64,000 nucleotides of DNA, from positions 186,001 to 250,000 of the forward strand of contig SZNP01000004.1 of the NCBI GenBank assembly GCA_005239435.1, given 5' to 3'. Under the pieces are notes generated by a model, which was not told the origin of the DNA, made no database searches, and worked only from the letters and a program-made list of their open reading frames with translations. A program made the position numbers and the translations under genes. Each line of letters begins with the position of its first letter. Position 1 is the first letter of the stretch. This DNA is from Halorussus salinisoli (GTDB taxonomy: Archaea; Halobacteriota; Halobacteria; Halobacteriales; Haladaptataceae). Below, piece after piece: positions 26,235 to 34,891 of the stretch.

Positions 26235-26423
26235 TTACTGCATTCGCAATAAGAGGAGCACGCTGCCGACAATCACCCCAGCACCCATCATGAAGAGACC
26301 GAGGCGATGGACGACACCGCTCTCGAACAGGAAAAACAGTAGTCCGCCTCCTACGATTGGCAGGAGAACGAGGAAGACGGCCCAACGTTCAGATAGAGCA
26401 TCGCTTGCGGATCCGGCTACCAT
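26235..26423 (-). CDS. Small two-segment membrane protein
   Basis: ATG 26423 (MVAGSASDALSE) yields 62 residues with two hydrophobic helices (about 16-33 and 41-60) and a short loop FESGVVHR. The longer frame to 26576 adds a polar leader that overlaps the promoter region of the divergent AI-2E gene and is rejected. Function unknown. Confidence 0.55.
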   Translation of the reverse strand: MVAGSASDALSERWAVFLVLLPIVGGGLLFFLFESGVVHRLGLFMMGAGVIVGSVLLLLRMQ

Positions 26424-26596
26424 AGACAGACTAGATAGACCAACGACATTCAAGCTGATGCCTTCCGACCAGCCAGACTTGCTGGTGGCTCTATCTGCCG
26501 AACTAGGATTGTGTATGTACGCCAACGTCGGTACCCGTAACGCTGTTTTCGGGCCGAGCGTGAATCTTTTTGTCATCGGTTAACGAATTCGCGGTC

Positions 26597-27613
26597 GTGA
26601 ATCTCAGTAAGGGATTTCTCCTCGCTCTCGTTGCCGCCCTTCTCGTGCTGTCGGTCGTACTGATCCAACCGTTTCTCCAGTACGTCCTCGGTGCCGTACT
26701 CCTCGCTTATGTGCTCTATCCGCTCCAAGTCCGCGTCGAAGCGTACACGTCGCCGATGGTGGCTGCACTCTCTCTCGTCGTTCTGGCAGTTGCGGGGTTC
26801 GTCGCTCCGTTCGTAGTAGTCTTTTGGACCGTTGCGGATAGTGCCGAGCGAATCCTCCAGGACTTCGACGCTGACGCGATGCAGATCGAGTTAATCGAAG
26901 CCCGAATCGAGGACCTCACCGGACGAGAGGTCGATATAGCCGGCGAACTCGTCGGCTCAGGACGAGAAATCGGGACCGTTGTGTTCGAACGGTCAACCGA
27001 AGCATTCGGGACGATCACCTTCCACCTCATCGGGATCGCGCTGGCGCTCTTTCTCATCTACTACCTCCTCAAAGACGGCACCGAACTGCTCGACTGGTTT
27101 TACCGAACGATTCCCCTCCCGATGGACATCCAGCGCGATCTCTACGCCGAAATCAACGACGTGATGTGGGGCGTTCTCTTCGGACACATTTTTGTCGGCA
27201 TCGTCCAGGGGGTCGTCGCTGGGGTCGGACTCGCCGTCACTGGCGTTCCCAATGCGGTATTCTGGACGGCCGTCATGATCGTTCTCGCTATGGTTCCGCT
27301 CGTCGGTGCGATTCCCGTCTGGGGTGGGGCGGTAGTCTACCTGTATCTCACGGGCGAATCGTTACTCGCCGTTGGATTGTTCGTCTACAGCGTTATCGTG
27401 GTTGGGCTCACCGACGACTATCTCCGTCCGTTTGCCGTCGATAGGTATGCGAAACTCAACCCTGCCGTCATCCTCCTCGGTATCCTCGGAGGCGCGTACG
27501 CATTCGGGGTAATGGGACTGTTCTTCGGTCCCGTCGTACTCGGCGCGCTTAAAGCCACTCTCCGCGTCGGCCTAGAGAACTGGTCTCAACTCAGCGAGGG
27601 GGACATCGGTTGA
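26597..27613 (+). CDS. AI-2E family (UPF0118) membrane protein
   Basis: GTG 26597 (VNLSKGFLLALV) is chosen because family proteins usually begin this close to the first membrane segment; a TTG at 26570 is the alternative. About 338 residues with 7-8 membrane segments and the family region FGHIFVGIVQGVVAGVGLAV, then DDYLRPFAVDRYAKLNPAVI. Proposed as permeases/exporters for small molecules or Na+; role here unknown. Confidence 0.87.
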   Translation: MNLSKGFLLALVAALLVLSVVLIQPFLQYVLGAVLLAYVLYPLQVRVEAYTSPMVAALSLVVLAVAGFVAPFVVVFWTVADSAERILQDFDADAMQIELIEARIEDLTGREVDIAGELVGSGREIGTVVFERSTEAFGTITFHLIGIALALFLIYYLLKDGTELLDWFYRTIPLPMDIQRDLYAEINDVMWGVLFGHIFVGIVQGVVAGVGLAVTGVPNAVFWTAVMIVLAMVPLVGAIPVWGGAVVYLYLTGESLLAVGLFVYSVIVVGLTDDYLRPFAVDRYAKLNPAVILLGILGGAYAFGVMGLFFGPVVLGALKATLRVGLENWSQLSEGDIG

Positions 27614-27882
27614 CCGACCGTTCGTGGTCAGTCGAATGCGCTTTTAGATAGAGAATCGTTGGTCAGTTCTCCATAGTAGCTAGAAGTCACAACGAGCAAA
27701 GGAGGCGCGAACGCGCCGCCCGACGAGGCATAATTCCATTAAGACGTTCGTCTCAGGGTATTCATCACGTGGGCTGAAAACTGTTGCAGTCAGAGGATTT
27801 CAACAGAGGCAACGGGGCGGTCATTCCTCAAGACCAAGAATCATCCCCGTCGTTTATCGGACTCTCCAGCGTACCACACGCT

Positions 27883-28170
27883 ATGGGAGAACTCGAAACC
27901 GAAGCGGAGAAAACGCGGTCCGAAATCGCCTCGTACCTCCGGGAGTTCGCAGATCAACTTGACAGTGGCGGGGATGTGACACTCGAACTCGGTGGTCAGC
28001 GGGTGGAGTTGACCCCGACGAATCCAGTGACGTTCAAATTGGAAGGCGAGTCGGACTGGGCGGAGGGCGATACGGAGGCCAAACAGAGCATTGAGTTCGA
28101 ATTAGTCTGGTGGCGTGACGCTCAGACACCGGAAGAGGGGACGTTAGATATCAGTCCCAAGGAAGAGTGA
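27883..28170 (+). CDS. Amphi-Trp domain protein
   Basis: ATG 27883 (MGELETEAEKTRSEIASYLR) is chosen over 27784 because the family starts near this helix. About 95 residues: an N-terminal amphipathic helix, then strands LELGGQRVELTPTNPVTFKL and a Trp pair in FELVWWRD, as in the amphi-Trp domain. Function unknown. The UspA gene begins 30 bases downstream, so they may be co-transcribed. Confidence 0.8.
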   Translation: MGELETEAEKTRSEIASYLREFADQLDSGGDVTLELGGQRVELTPTNPVTFKLEGESDWAEGDTEAKQSIEFELVWWRDAQTPEEGTLDISPKEE

Positions 28171-28200
28171 CACCGTCCATTCTCCACAGATTTCAGTACA

Positions 28201-29078
28201 ATGTTCGACCAGATCCTATTCCCGATGGACGGTAGCGAGCCGGCAGAATCGATCCTCGACTACGCGCTCCAGATTGCGGCCGAACACGAGGCCACGCTCC
28301 ACATCCTCAATGTCGCGGATACCAGCCGAGACAGTCTCATCCGAGTTCAAGGAGAAGTGATCGACGTTCTGGAGCAGGAAGGGCGACGAATCGTGGACCA
28401 GGCGGCACAGAGTGCCGCAGAACAAGGTATTGCTGTGGTGACGGAGGTGCTCCAGGGTAATCCGTCCACGACGATTGTCGAGTACAGCAAGCAATCCAAC
28501 GTCGATTTGATTGTCATGCCGACGCACGGTCGTCGCGGATTGAAGCGGTCTCTCATCGGGAGTGTTACGGAGCGCGTCATCAACACCGCAGAAGTACCCG
28601 TCGTCACGGTCAATCCTGACAGAGACCGTCCACTCACGTATCCCTGTCAGCACGTGCTCGTTCCAACGGATGAAGCCGTGGTGCAGAACTCGCGTTAACG
28701 AACGGAATAACCGTAGCGAAAGCAACCGGTGCAACGCTTCACATTCTCCACATCGTCGAGACAGGGAACCTCGGTCCCGATACGCAACTCGTCCTGAACG
28801 AGGGAGAATTGACGGAACGAGCGAACGAGATTATGACGGACGCCGTAGAGACCGCAGAGGCGGAGTCACTCGACGCCATCGAGAGTGACATCGAATACGG
28901 TGTTCCGTCGCAGGAGATTCGCTCTTATATGGAGGAGCATGCAATCGATCACGCTATTCTAGGGACGCACGGGGAAACGGATTTCAGCCGATACGTGATG
29001 GGTGGCGTCAGCGCGAAAATCGTCCGAACGTTTCCGATTCCCGTGATGTGGGTCCGTGAACCCGAGTCGAACGAATAG
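28201..29078 (+). pseudogene. Two-domain universal stress protein, broken by a 1-base deletion
   Basis: Domain 1 is intact (MFDQILFPMDGSEPAES to TAEVPVVTVNPD). The frame runs into a stop at 28696 just after the start of domain 2 (HVLVPTDEAV). Adding one G at about 28671 restores LVPTDGSRGAELALTNGITV and a continuous second domain to 29078 (GTHGETDFSRYVMGG, PIPVMWVREPE). The first domain alone (28201-28698) may still be made. Either a recent mutation or a sequencing error. Confidence 0.8.
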
Positions 29079-29217
29079 GGGATTGCGTAACTCCATCGAG
29101 CAATGGAAACGAGAACAGGGACCCTACTACAAGGCCTGGTGAGAGTAACGATTCTTGATTGACCGCACCCACCCTATAGACACTTAGTCTGTCCGCTCCT
29201 GATTTCGAACGGGAACA

Positions 29218-30090
29218 ATGTACGACACTATTCTCGTTCCGTCGGATGGGAGCACTGATGCAGAAACAGCAACTAAAACAGCGCTCAACCTTGCACAACA
29301 CTTCGACGCCTCGCTCCACGCGATCAACGTCGTTGAACTCGATGAATTTCCGGCGAACGTCGAATCAGAAGCTGCTGAGGAATTAACTCAGCGTAGGGAG
29401 GGGATTCTGGCGACACTCAGGGATCAGGCAGCGGATGCCGGTATTTCAGCGGCGACTCACGTTATAGAAACCGCTGACCCGATCCACCGAGCGATTATCG
29501 ACTACGCACGAGACCACGATGTAGATATCATCGTAATGGGGACGCAGGGACGAACAGGGTTGAACCGTCTCGTCCTCGGTAGCGTCACCGAGCGGACGCT
29601 ACGTACCTCGCCAGTACCCGTCCTCACTGTCCACGAAGACACCCCTCTCAACCCCGACTTCGAGACGGTCCTCGTTCCGACGGACGGAAGCGACGCGGCA
29701 AATGTCGCTGCGGATCACGGGATAACTCTCGCTGAGGCGACCGATGCAGCACTGCACGTCGTTCACGTCGTCAATCTCACTGTCCTGTCGGGAGAGTTCG
29801 GGAGTGCTGAGGTGCTGGATGCGTTGGAGGAGGCAGGTCAACAAGCAGTCGATGATGTCATCGCCCGTGCCGACGAAGCGGACCTACGATCCGTCGAGGC
29901 ATCGGTTCTTAGCGGGACACCCGCCCGAGGCATCTTGGACTACGTCGACGAACGCGATATCGATCTCATCGTGATGGGGACTCACGGCCGAACTGGCTTA
30001 GAGAGGTACCTCCTCGGAAGCGTTACCGAGAAAATCGTTCGTGTAGCAGATGTCCCAGTGCTGACCGTCTCACCGCCTGAAGATCACTGA
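29218..30090 (+). CDS. Tandem universal stress protein (two UspA domains)
   Basis: 290 residues. Domain 1 begins YDTILVPSDGSTDAET and ends SPVPVLTVHED; domain 2 begins FETVLVPTDGSDAANVA and ends ADVPVLTVSPPED. Both carry ATP-type loops (GTQGRTGLNRLVLGS and GTHGRTGLERYLLGS). Intact paralogue of the broken gene just upstream. Confidence 0.9.
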   Translation: MYDTILVPSDGSTDAETATKTALNLAQHFDASLHAINVVELDEFPANVESEAAEELTQRREGILATLRDQAADAGISAATHVIETADPIHRAIIDYARDHDVDIIVMGTQGRTGLNRLVLGSVTERTLRTSPVPVLTVHEDTPLNPDFETVLVPTDGSDAANVAADHGITLAEATDAALHVVHVVNLTVLSGEFGSAEVLDALEEAGQQAVDDVIARADEADLRSVEASVLSGTPARGILDYVDERDIDLIVMGTHGRTGLERYLLGSVTEKIVRVADVPVLTVSPPEDH

Positions 30091-30160
30091 GTTTTCAACC
30101 GATCACCCATCACGGAAATCGACTCCTTGTGAACAGCCGTCGCGCAGAGTTGCAGCGATC

Positions 30161-30430
30161 TCAAGCTAACAAGAAGATGACGCCCGAAATATAGATGGCG
30201 AGAATTAGATAGCTTTCGGTTCCGATGTCCGTTCCCAGGTCCTCGGTCTCTCGGCGGATCAACATGATCATCAGGACGCTGTTCATGAGAATAGCTATCC
30301 CAGTGAGAAACACCACTTCAGGACTTACGTCTCCATAGATCGGGGCTGCCGAATAGGCGAGGTCACCAAGCGCAATCATGAGTGTATCGAACACGTTTCC
30401 ACCGATGATATCCCCGATTGCATGGGCTTT
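30161..30430 (-). pseudogene. C-terminal fragment of a Na+/Ca2+ exchanger-family protein
   Basis: Minus-strand frame with AIGDIIGGNVFDTLMIALGD, the second alpha-repeat signature of cation/Ca2+ antiporters, and three following membrane segments to the stop. The N-terminal two thirds are missing: upstream, at about 30430, the frame leaves homology and enters repeat R1. The open frame continuing to 30547 is not exchanger sequence. Confidence 0.7.
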
Positions 30431-30492
30431 CGGTCGATTGTCGAACGAATCGTCCTTTCGGCCGTAAGACGACTGAATTGGAGGAGTTGAAA
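30420..30492 (+). repeat. Boundary repeat R1
   Basis: GGTCGATTGTCGAAC, then GAATCGTCCTTTCGGCCGT and AAGACGACTGAATTGG, ending in TTGAAAG. It matches R2-R4 in the same orientation. The left edge is uncertain because it merges with the truncated exchanger gene. Confidence 0.65.
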
Positions 30493-30611
30493 GTAGGAAT
30501 ACCGTTGGTGTTTGGACGAACTCGTAATCGCTGATTCGGATCTCCATCGCGCAGGAACAAACGAGTCGAGATCGCTTGTAGTAGCGTCCTGAGCGAAACG
30601 ATTATGTACTC

Positions 30612-30628
30612 TCCCACTTCTAGTGGGA
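30612..30628. promoter_or_regulatory. Palindromic operator before vapB
   Basis: Perfect inverted repeat TCCCACT-TCT-AGTGGGA ending two bases before the antitoxin ATG, with a TATA-like GATTATGTAC immediately upstream (about 30599). The position fits autorepression by the antitoxin, as is usual in VapBC operons. Confidence 0.65.
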
Positions 30629-30630
30629 AT

Positions 30631-30915
30631 ATGGCTAAGGTAGACTCGAAAGGTCGAATCGTTCTTCCACAGGAGATGCGAGAGCGGCTCGGTATCACTC
30701 CCGGTACGGAAGTAGAGATCCACGAAGAAGACGGCAAAGCGGTCGTCGAACCCGAAGACGACCCAGAGCAGGTTATCGAACGGATGGAACGGCTCGTCGA
30801 GGAAACGTCTTCGAAGCGAGGGGAGACGACTCCGCTCGACGCCGAAGCCGACCCAATCACCCGGAAACACAGAGACGCTGTTCGGAGAGGCGCGGAGAAA
30901 GATAGCGATGAGTGA
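30631..30915 (+). CDS. AbrB/MazE-type antitoxin (VapB)
   Basis: ATG 30631 (MAKVDSKGRIVLPQEMRERL) begins right at the swapped-hairpin AbrB DNA-binding domain (residues 1-45), whose KGRIVLP and GITPGTEVEI strands are typical. The rest is a charged tail expected to bind the toxin. The 3' end overlaps the PIN gene by 8 bases, giving translational coupling. Confidence 0.85.
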   Translation: MAKVDSKGRIVLPQEMRERLGITPGTEVEIHEEDGKAVVEPEDDPEQVIERMERLVEETSSKRGETTPLDAEADPITRKHRDAVRRGAEKDSDE

Positions 30916-31375
30916 TGCTGATGGTCCATATCTATTCGATGTCGGAGTAATTGCACTTGCACACACAAACGCCCCTGTTCGTGATACCGCGCTTTCGTAC
31001 GTCCGGGACGCTATCGCTGGCGACATAGAAGCCGTCGTGCCGTATCCAGCGGTGTTCGGAGCGCACACGGTCTTGACGACGTACTACGGGCGTTCGAACG
31101 CAGAGGCGTCTCGACTACTACAGAATTTCTTGGACGCGAAGCGAATCCATTGGTACGACGAGATCGCTGAAGATGTCGTTCGGAGTGGACTTTCTCGGTC
31201 GAGTGCGACGAACGTCGGTGGCTGGGACGGGTACTATGCTCAGGTGGCGATAGAAGAGGGAGTGAATACTGTACTGACGATCGACGATGATTTCGACCGA
31301 TTCGAGGCGTTCGATACCGAGATAATTCTCTCACGGGACGAATTCCGCGAACTGAATACGTTTCTCGAAAACTGA
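30908..31375 (+). CDS. PIN-domain toxin (VapC-like)
   Basis: 155 residues. The PIN fold is indicated by Asp in YLFDVGVIALAH near the N-terminus and GGWDGYYAQVAIEEGVNTVL, then TIDDDFDRF toward the C-terminus. The usual second acidic residue (Glu in helix 2) is not obvious in PYPAVFGAHTVL, so the active site may be variant. PIN toxins cleave RNA, often tRNA. Partner of the overlapping antitoxin. Confidence 0.82.
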   Translation: MSDADGPYLFDVGVIALAHTNAPVRDTALSYVRDAIAGDIEAVVPYPAVFGAHTVLTTYYGRSNAEASRLLQNFLDAKRIHWYDEIAEDVVRSGLSRSSATNVGGWDGYYAQVAIEEGVNTVLTIDDDFDRFEAFDTEIILSRDEFRELNTFLEN

Positions 31376-31453
31376 TTCTTAGGCCTTCTGCGTAAGCGCC
31401 GAGAGCATCCAGCGACCAACCGCTGTGAAGGAACCGAGAACCGTATCCGAAAT

Positions 31454-31628
31454 CGTTCGACTTTCGAACAAAAGGAAACGGATTGCGGCGACGGTGCCGA
31501 ACACCCCGCCGCTGTCTTGCGATTACTGGCCGTTCAATTGCCGACGGGCGGCATGGGTTTTCAATTGAATGCCGAACGAATCGACCTTTCGGCCGTGAGG
31601 CGACCAGATTGGTTGGTTGGTTGAAAAT
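31454..31628 (+). repeat. Boundary element 2 (S2 palindrome plus repeat R2)
   Basis: S2 at 31454-31475 contains GTTCGA-CTT-TCGAAC. R2 at 31541-31628 has GACGGGCGGCATGGG, then CCGAACGAATCGACCTTTC, then GGCCGTGAGGCGACC, ending in TTGAAAA. The element begins 79 bases after the VapC stop and separates the VapBC unit from the MNT/HEPN unit. Confidence 0.7.
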
Positions 31629-31755
31629 GGTAGTTTCGGTCGGGCTACGTGAGAGTGGTTCCGCGTCATCCCGCAGAACGAGTAACGTTCGACCGCGCCG
31701 CGTCGATGTTCTTCGGTTCGACAGAACGCAAAACAGTTATATGTGGCATAAACTA

Positions 31756-31770
31756 TTACATCAGATGTAA
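31756..31770. promoter_or_regulatory. Palindromic operator before MNT antitoxin gene
   Basis: Perfect palindrome TTACATC-A-GATGTAA, 3 bases before the ATG, just after a TATA-like GTTATATGTG (about 31736). Analogous in position to the operator before vapB. Confidence 0.65.
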
Positions 31771-31773
31771 CAG

Positions 31774-32433
31774 ATGCGCGTCGAGATACAGCTTCCGCTT
31801 CCGGACGACCAGATATTCAGGTACGAAGCGATGGACGACATTCTCGAAATCACCGCACAGAATCCGACCGAAGAGTTCTCGAACAGCGAGCTACAGGAGC
31901 TCACCGGATTCGGCGGACCGAGCGTTTCGAAATCGCTCTCGCTACTCGAAGCGCTGGGGCTGGTCGTCCGACGTGACAGCGGTCGAAAGACCCTCTACCG
32001 AATCGAGGAAACGCGACTCCGCGAGGCCGACGACCCGTTTCTGGAGATACCGCAAGCGGAGTTCCGGAAGCCGCTTCGCGCGTTCGTAGACCGGGTCGCC
32101 GACGAGGTACCGTCGGTCGTGGGAGTCGTCTGCTTCGGAAGCGTGGCGCGCGGCGAAGCCGACCGCGTGAGCGACATCGACGTGTTCGTGCTAGTCGCAA
32201 ACGACAACGAACTGGTGACCGCGCGTCGGACCGTCTCGGACGTTAAGCGCGACCTCGAAGCCGACCCCATCGACGGCCAGCGCTACGAGTTCGAGATGTT
32301 CGTCGAATCAACCGAGAGCGCCCGCAATCGAGGCGATGACCTCCGGCCGATTCTGAAGGAGGGGACCGTGTTGTACGAGACCGAGGCGTTAGACCGAGTG
32401 AAGCGCGACGTGTTCGGAGGGGACGCCGAATGA
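31774..32433 (+). CDS. Winged-helix plus minimal nucleotidyltransferase (MNT antitoxin-type)
   Basis: 219 residues. Residues 15-85 are a winged helix (EEFSNSELQELTGFGGPSVS, then ALGLVVRRDSGRKTLYRI). Residues 95-215 are a nucleotidyltransferase with the signature CFGSVARGEADRVSDIDVFV, giving the GS and DxD catalytic motif. In MNT-HEPN pairs this enzyme modifies and neutralises the HEPN RNase. Fusion with a DNA-binding domain would allow autoregulation through the palindrome upstream. It overlaps the HEPN gene by 4 bases. Confidence 0.85.
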   Translation: MRVEIQLPLPDDQIFRYEAMDDILEITAQNPTEEFSNSELQELTGFGGPSVSKSLSLLEALGLVVRRDSGRKTLYRIEETRLREADDPFLEIPQAEFRKPLRAFVDRVADEVPSVVGVVCFGSVARGEADRVSDIDVFVLVANDNELVTARRTVSDVKRDLEADPIDGQRYEFEMFVESTESARNRGDDLRPILKEGTVLYETEALDRVKRDVFGGDAE

Positions 32434-32912
32434 CCTCGAACGAACTGGAGGAGGCACTCGCCGACGCGGAGGACGCTTTTCAGCGCAAGCCAGAGAACCC
32501 GGAAGTCGGATTGAAACACGTCCCTGACTCGGCCGTCCTCCAGTTACGGAAGGCGTGTCGTCTCCTCGACGCGGCGGGCTTCCTCCTCGACCGCAACGGC
32601 CACTTCACGGTCATCATCGAAGCGTCGTTCGTCGCCATCGAGCGGTCGATTCAGTTCTACGTCGAGGAGAAGGGATACGACGTCGCCGGTCAGCGCCACA
32701 CCGAAGTTTACGACGTCGGTGTCCGTGCCGGGTTGTTCTCGCAGGACATCGCCGACCGACTCGAAGCACTCTGGATCGAAAACCGGTCGAAATCGTACTA
32801 TCGGACGGGCATCGCCGGAGAGTATCGCGCCGAGACGGTCTTCTCGCTCGCCGAGACGCTCCACGAGGAGGTCGTCGCGCTGACGCGGACGCGGGATTGT
32901 CTCTGTGAATAA
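32430..32912 (+). CDS. HEPN-like protein, partner of MNT gene
   Basis: 160 residues, helical, with the HEPN position after the MNT gene. Where HepT toxins carry Arg-x4-6-His, this protein reads ENRSKSYYRTG: the Arg is present but a Tyr stands where His is expected. That suggests a modified or inactive RNase, or a different HEPN subfamily. Translation is coupled (ATGA overlap) to the nucleotidyltransferase. Confidence 0.75.
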   Translation: MTSNELEEALADAEDAFQRKPENPEVGLKHVPDSAVLQLRKACRLLDAAGFLLDRNGHFTVIIEASFVAIERSIQFYVEEKGYDVAGQRHTEVYDVGVRAGLFSQDIADRLEALWIENRSKSYYRTGIAGEYRAETVFSLAETLHEEVVALTRTRDCLCE

Positions 32913-32975
32913 CCGAAAACGCGATTTGCTTCCAATCTTCTGTCAAGTCTCGATAGATGACTCTCGTCGGTGATT

Positions 32976-33149
32976 CCGTTCGACTACCGAACGAAGAGGA
33001 CGATCAGGAGAATAAGAAATTTAACGAAATAGGCCATAACGAGCGCGAAATTAGCCGATAAGGGTGCGACGGGCGGCATGGGCTCTCGTTCGACCATCGA
33101 ACGAATCGACCTTCCAGGCGTGAGTTGACTGACCTTGGTAATCTGAAAT
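32976..33149 (+). repeat. Boundary element 3 (S3 palindrome plus repeat R3)
   Basis: S3 at 32976-33000 has GTTCGA-CTA-CCGAAC. R3 at 33064-33149 has GCGACGGGCGGCATGGG, the perfect palindrome GTTCGA-CCA-TCGAAC, then GAATCGACCTTCCAGGCGTG and a TCTGAAA end. It starts 64 bases after the HEPN stop, the same layout as element 2. Confidence 0.7.
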
Positions 33150-33283
33150 CCGAAGGTTCTGAACGAGAGTTGCTAAGATCGTTCCCGGAACAGTCCCCTG
33201 TTATCGTCGGTTACTGTTGCCCTGTCAATAATGAAGGTGGGTGGATGAAGAGGATACCTTTGTAAGCCCGTTGAAAACCGACA

Positions 33284-34416
33284 ATGGTGGATGAGATGAC
33301 GCATACCGACGAATCAGAGATACTGATAGTTGGCGGGGGTCTCGCTGGTCTTGCCCTTGCCGACTATCTAGCGCACCAGGGCCACGAACCACTAATCGTC
33401 GAGCAAGCTCCACAATGGCGAGACAGCGGGTACGTCATCGGACTCTGGGAGGTCGGATTAGCCGTTCTCGACGAACTCGGTCGGCTCGAAACGGTTCGAG
33501 AGGACGCGGCCGATCCCAAGGGATACGAAGTCCGGTCCAGTTACGAAGGTCTGCTCACCCGAACCACGCTCCCGGCCGAGCAAACGCTTTTGCTGGCGAT
33601 TTACAGAGGGGATTTACACACGGCACTTCGGGAAGGTATCCCCGACGATTGGATTCAGATGGGTACCTCACCTGAGCGGATTGTCGAGCAGACGGACCGT
33701 GTCGATGTCACGTTCGACGACAGGACGACTGAGAAGTTTAGTCTCGTTGTCGGGGCCGATGGCGTTCATTCGACAGTCCGTGAGCAATGCTTCACCGACT
33801 GGAGGCTCAGAGAGTACGACATGTACATCTGGTCGCTGCGGACCTCCCAGGACATCGATATCGGCAGTGACATGGTGAGCGTGTGGGGTCCCAGTAGTGA
33901 GGGATTCGTCACCCGTGTTGGCGACCGCGTCGGATTCAATCTCGCTGCGCGACTCGACATTCCGCCGGAACCACCGGCTCGTGACGCGTTACGTGCACAG
34001 GCGGAAACAATCGGCTGGCATTTACCAGCTCTTCTAGATGGAACCGACGAGACCCGTTCTTCGACCGCGTCCGCGATGTAACATGTGAGACGTGGCATAC
34101 CGACCGGGTTGTCCTAATCGGCGATGCTGCTCACGCTGTCCTTCCGATCTCCGGGATGGGTGCGTCGCTCGCACTGCAGGACGCCCGAGTTCTCGCACAG
34201 GAACTCGCTACAGGCCACTCCCAGTGTCGTTCCAGAGCACTTGCACGGTTCGAACAGCAGCGTAGTGAGGCCGCAGAGAGCGTGAAACGCGAGGCTCGTT
34301 TCGAAGCCGCCGTAATGTTTCTTGAATCCGAGCATCTTCGACGATTGCGTAACAAAGTGGTCAAGCATACTCCGCTGTTCGGCCTGTTTATCAAGCACCG
34401 TGCAACTGATAGCTAA
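33284..34416 (+). pseudogene. FAD-dependent monooxygenase, frameshifted
   Basis: Residues 1-260 are intact, with the Rossmann motif ILIVGGGLAGLALADYLA and the ADGVHSTVR motif of UbiH/PHBH-like hydroxylases. At about 34051 one base (probably G) is missing; restoring it continues DPFFDRVRDVTCETWHTDR into IGDAAHAVLPISGMGASLAL, the second FAD motif, to the stop at 34416. As sequenced, only the first part (to 34081) is translated, lacking the GD motif and so probably inactive. Aromatic or polyketide hydroxylation would be the ancestral role. Confidence 0.8.
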
Positions 34417-34891
34417 CTGCTACCCGTGGTCAGTCAGAACCCACAGATGAGCCGTTCGCACTAGTATTCCCACGCTATCGGTCAGTTAGACGGTCCATGG
34501 AAGGACTATTGCTCTGTCGGCATGCGGATTTGATCGATTGCCGATTCGAGCTCGGCTGGATGTTGGGAGCCGACGAACCAGCGCTCCCCGTTCGTCTACA
34601 CTACTTCTACACCCTGGCCTCCTCGAAGTCGGTACACTGTGTTACCACTCGGTGTTCGCCGTACTTCCCAGTGCAAACGTAGAGCGTACAGTTCTCACTG
34701 CCCTGTCCAAAGTCGAACGTTTCCAAAACCTCAGGCCGGAAATCGTGTTATTAGGGACGGATTCTTACGCAAGGATGTCACCTGATTACTGTCGCCAAAT
34801 CTGGCACTAATGCGAGGTACATTCTATTACACACGTGAACAGTCGTACTTGTTTATCCTATTTCCCGCCCCTATTTGGGAAGAGATAACAA
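34417..34891 (+). other. Gene-free interval
   Basis: 475 bases between the broken monooxygenase and the hydrolase. One open frame (34538-34810) contains VERTVLTALSKVERFQNL but no recognisable domain or promoter; it may be a remnant. A TATA-like TTGTTTATCC lies at about 34848 upstream of the hydrolase. Confidence 0.35.
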
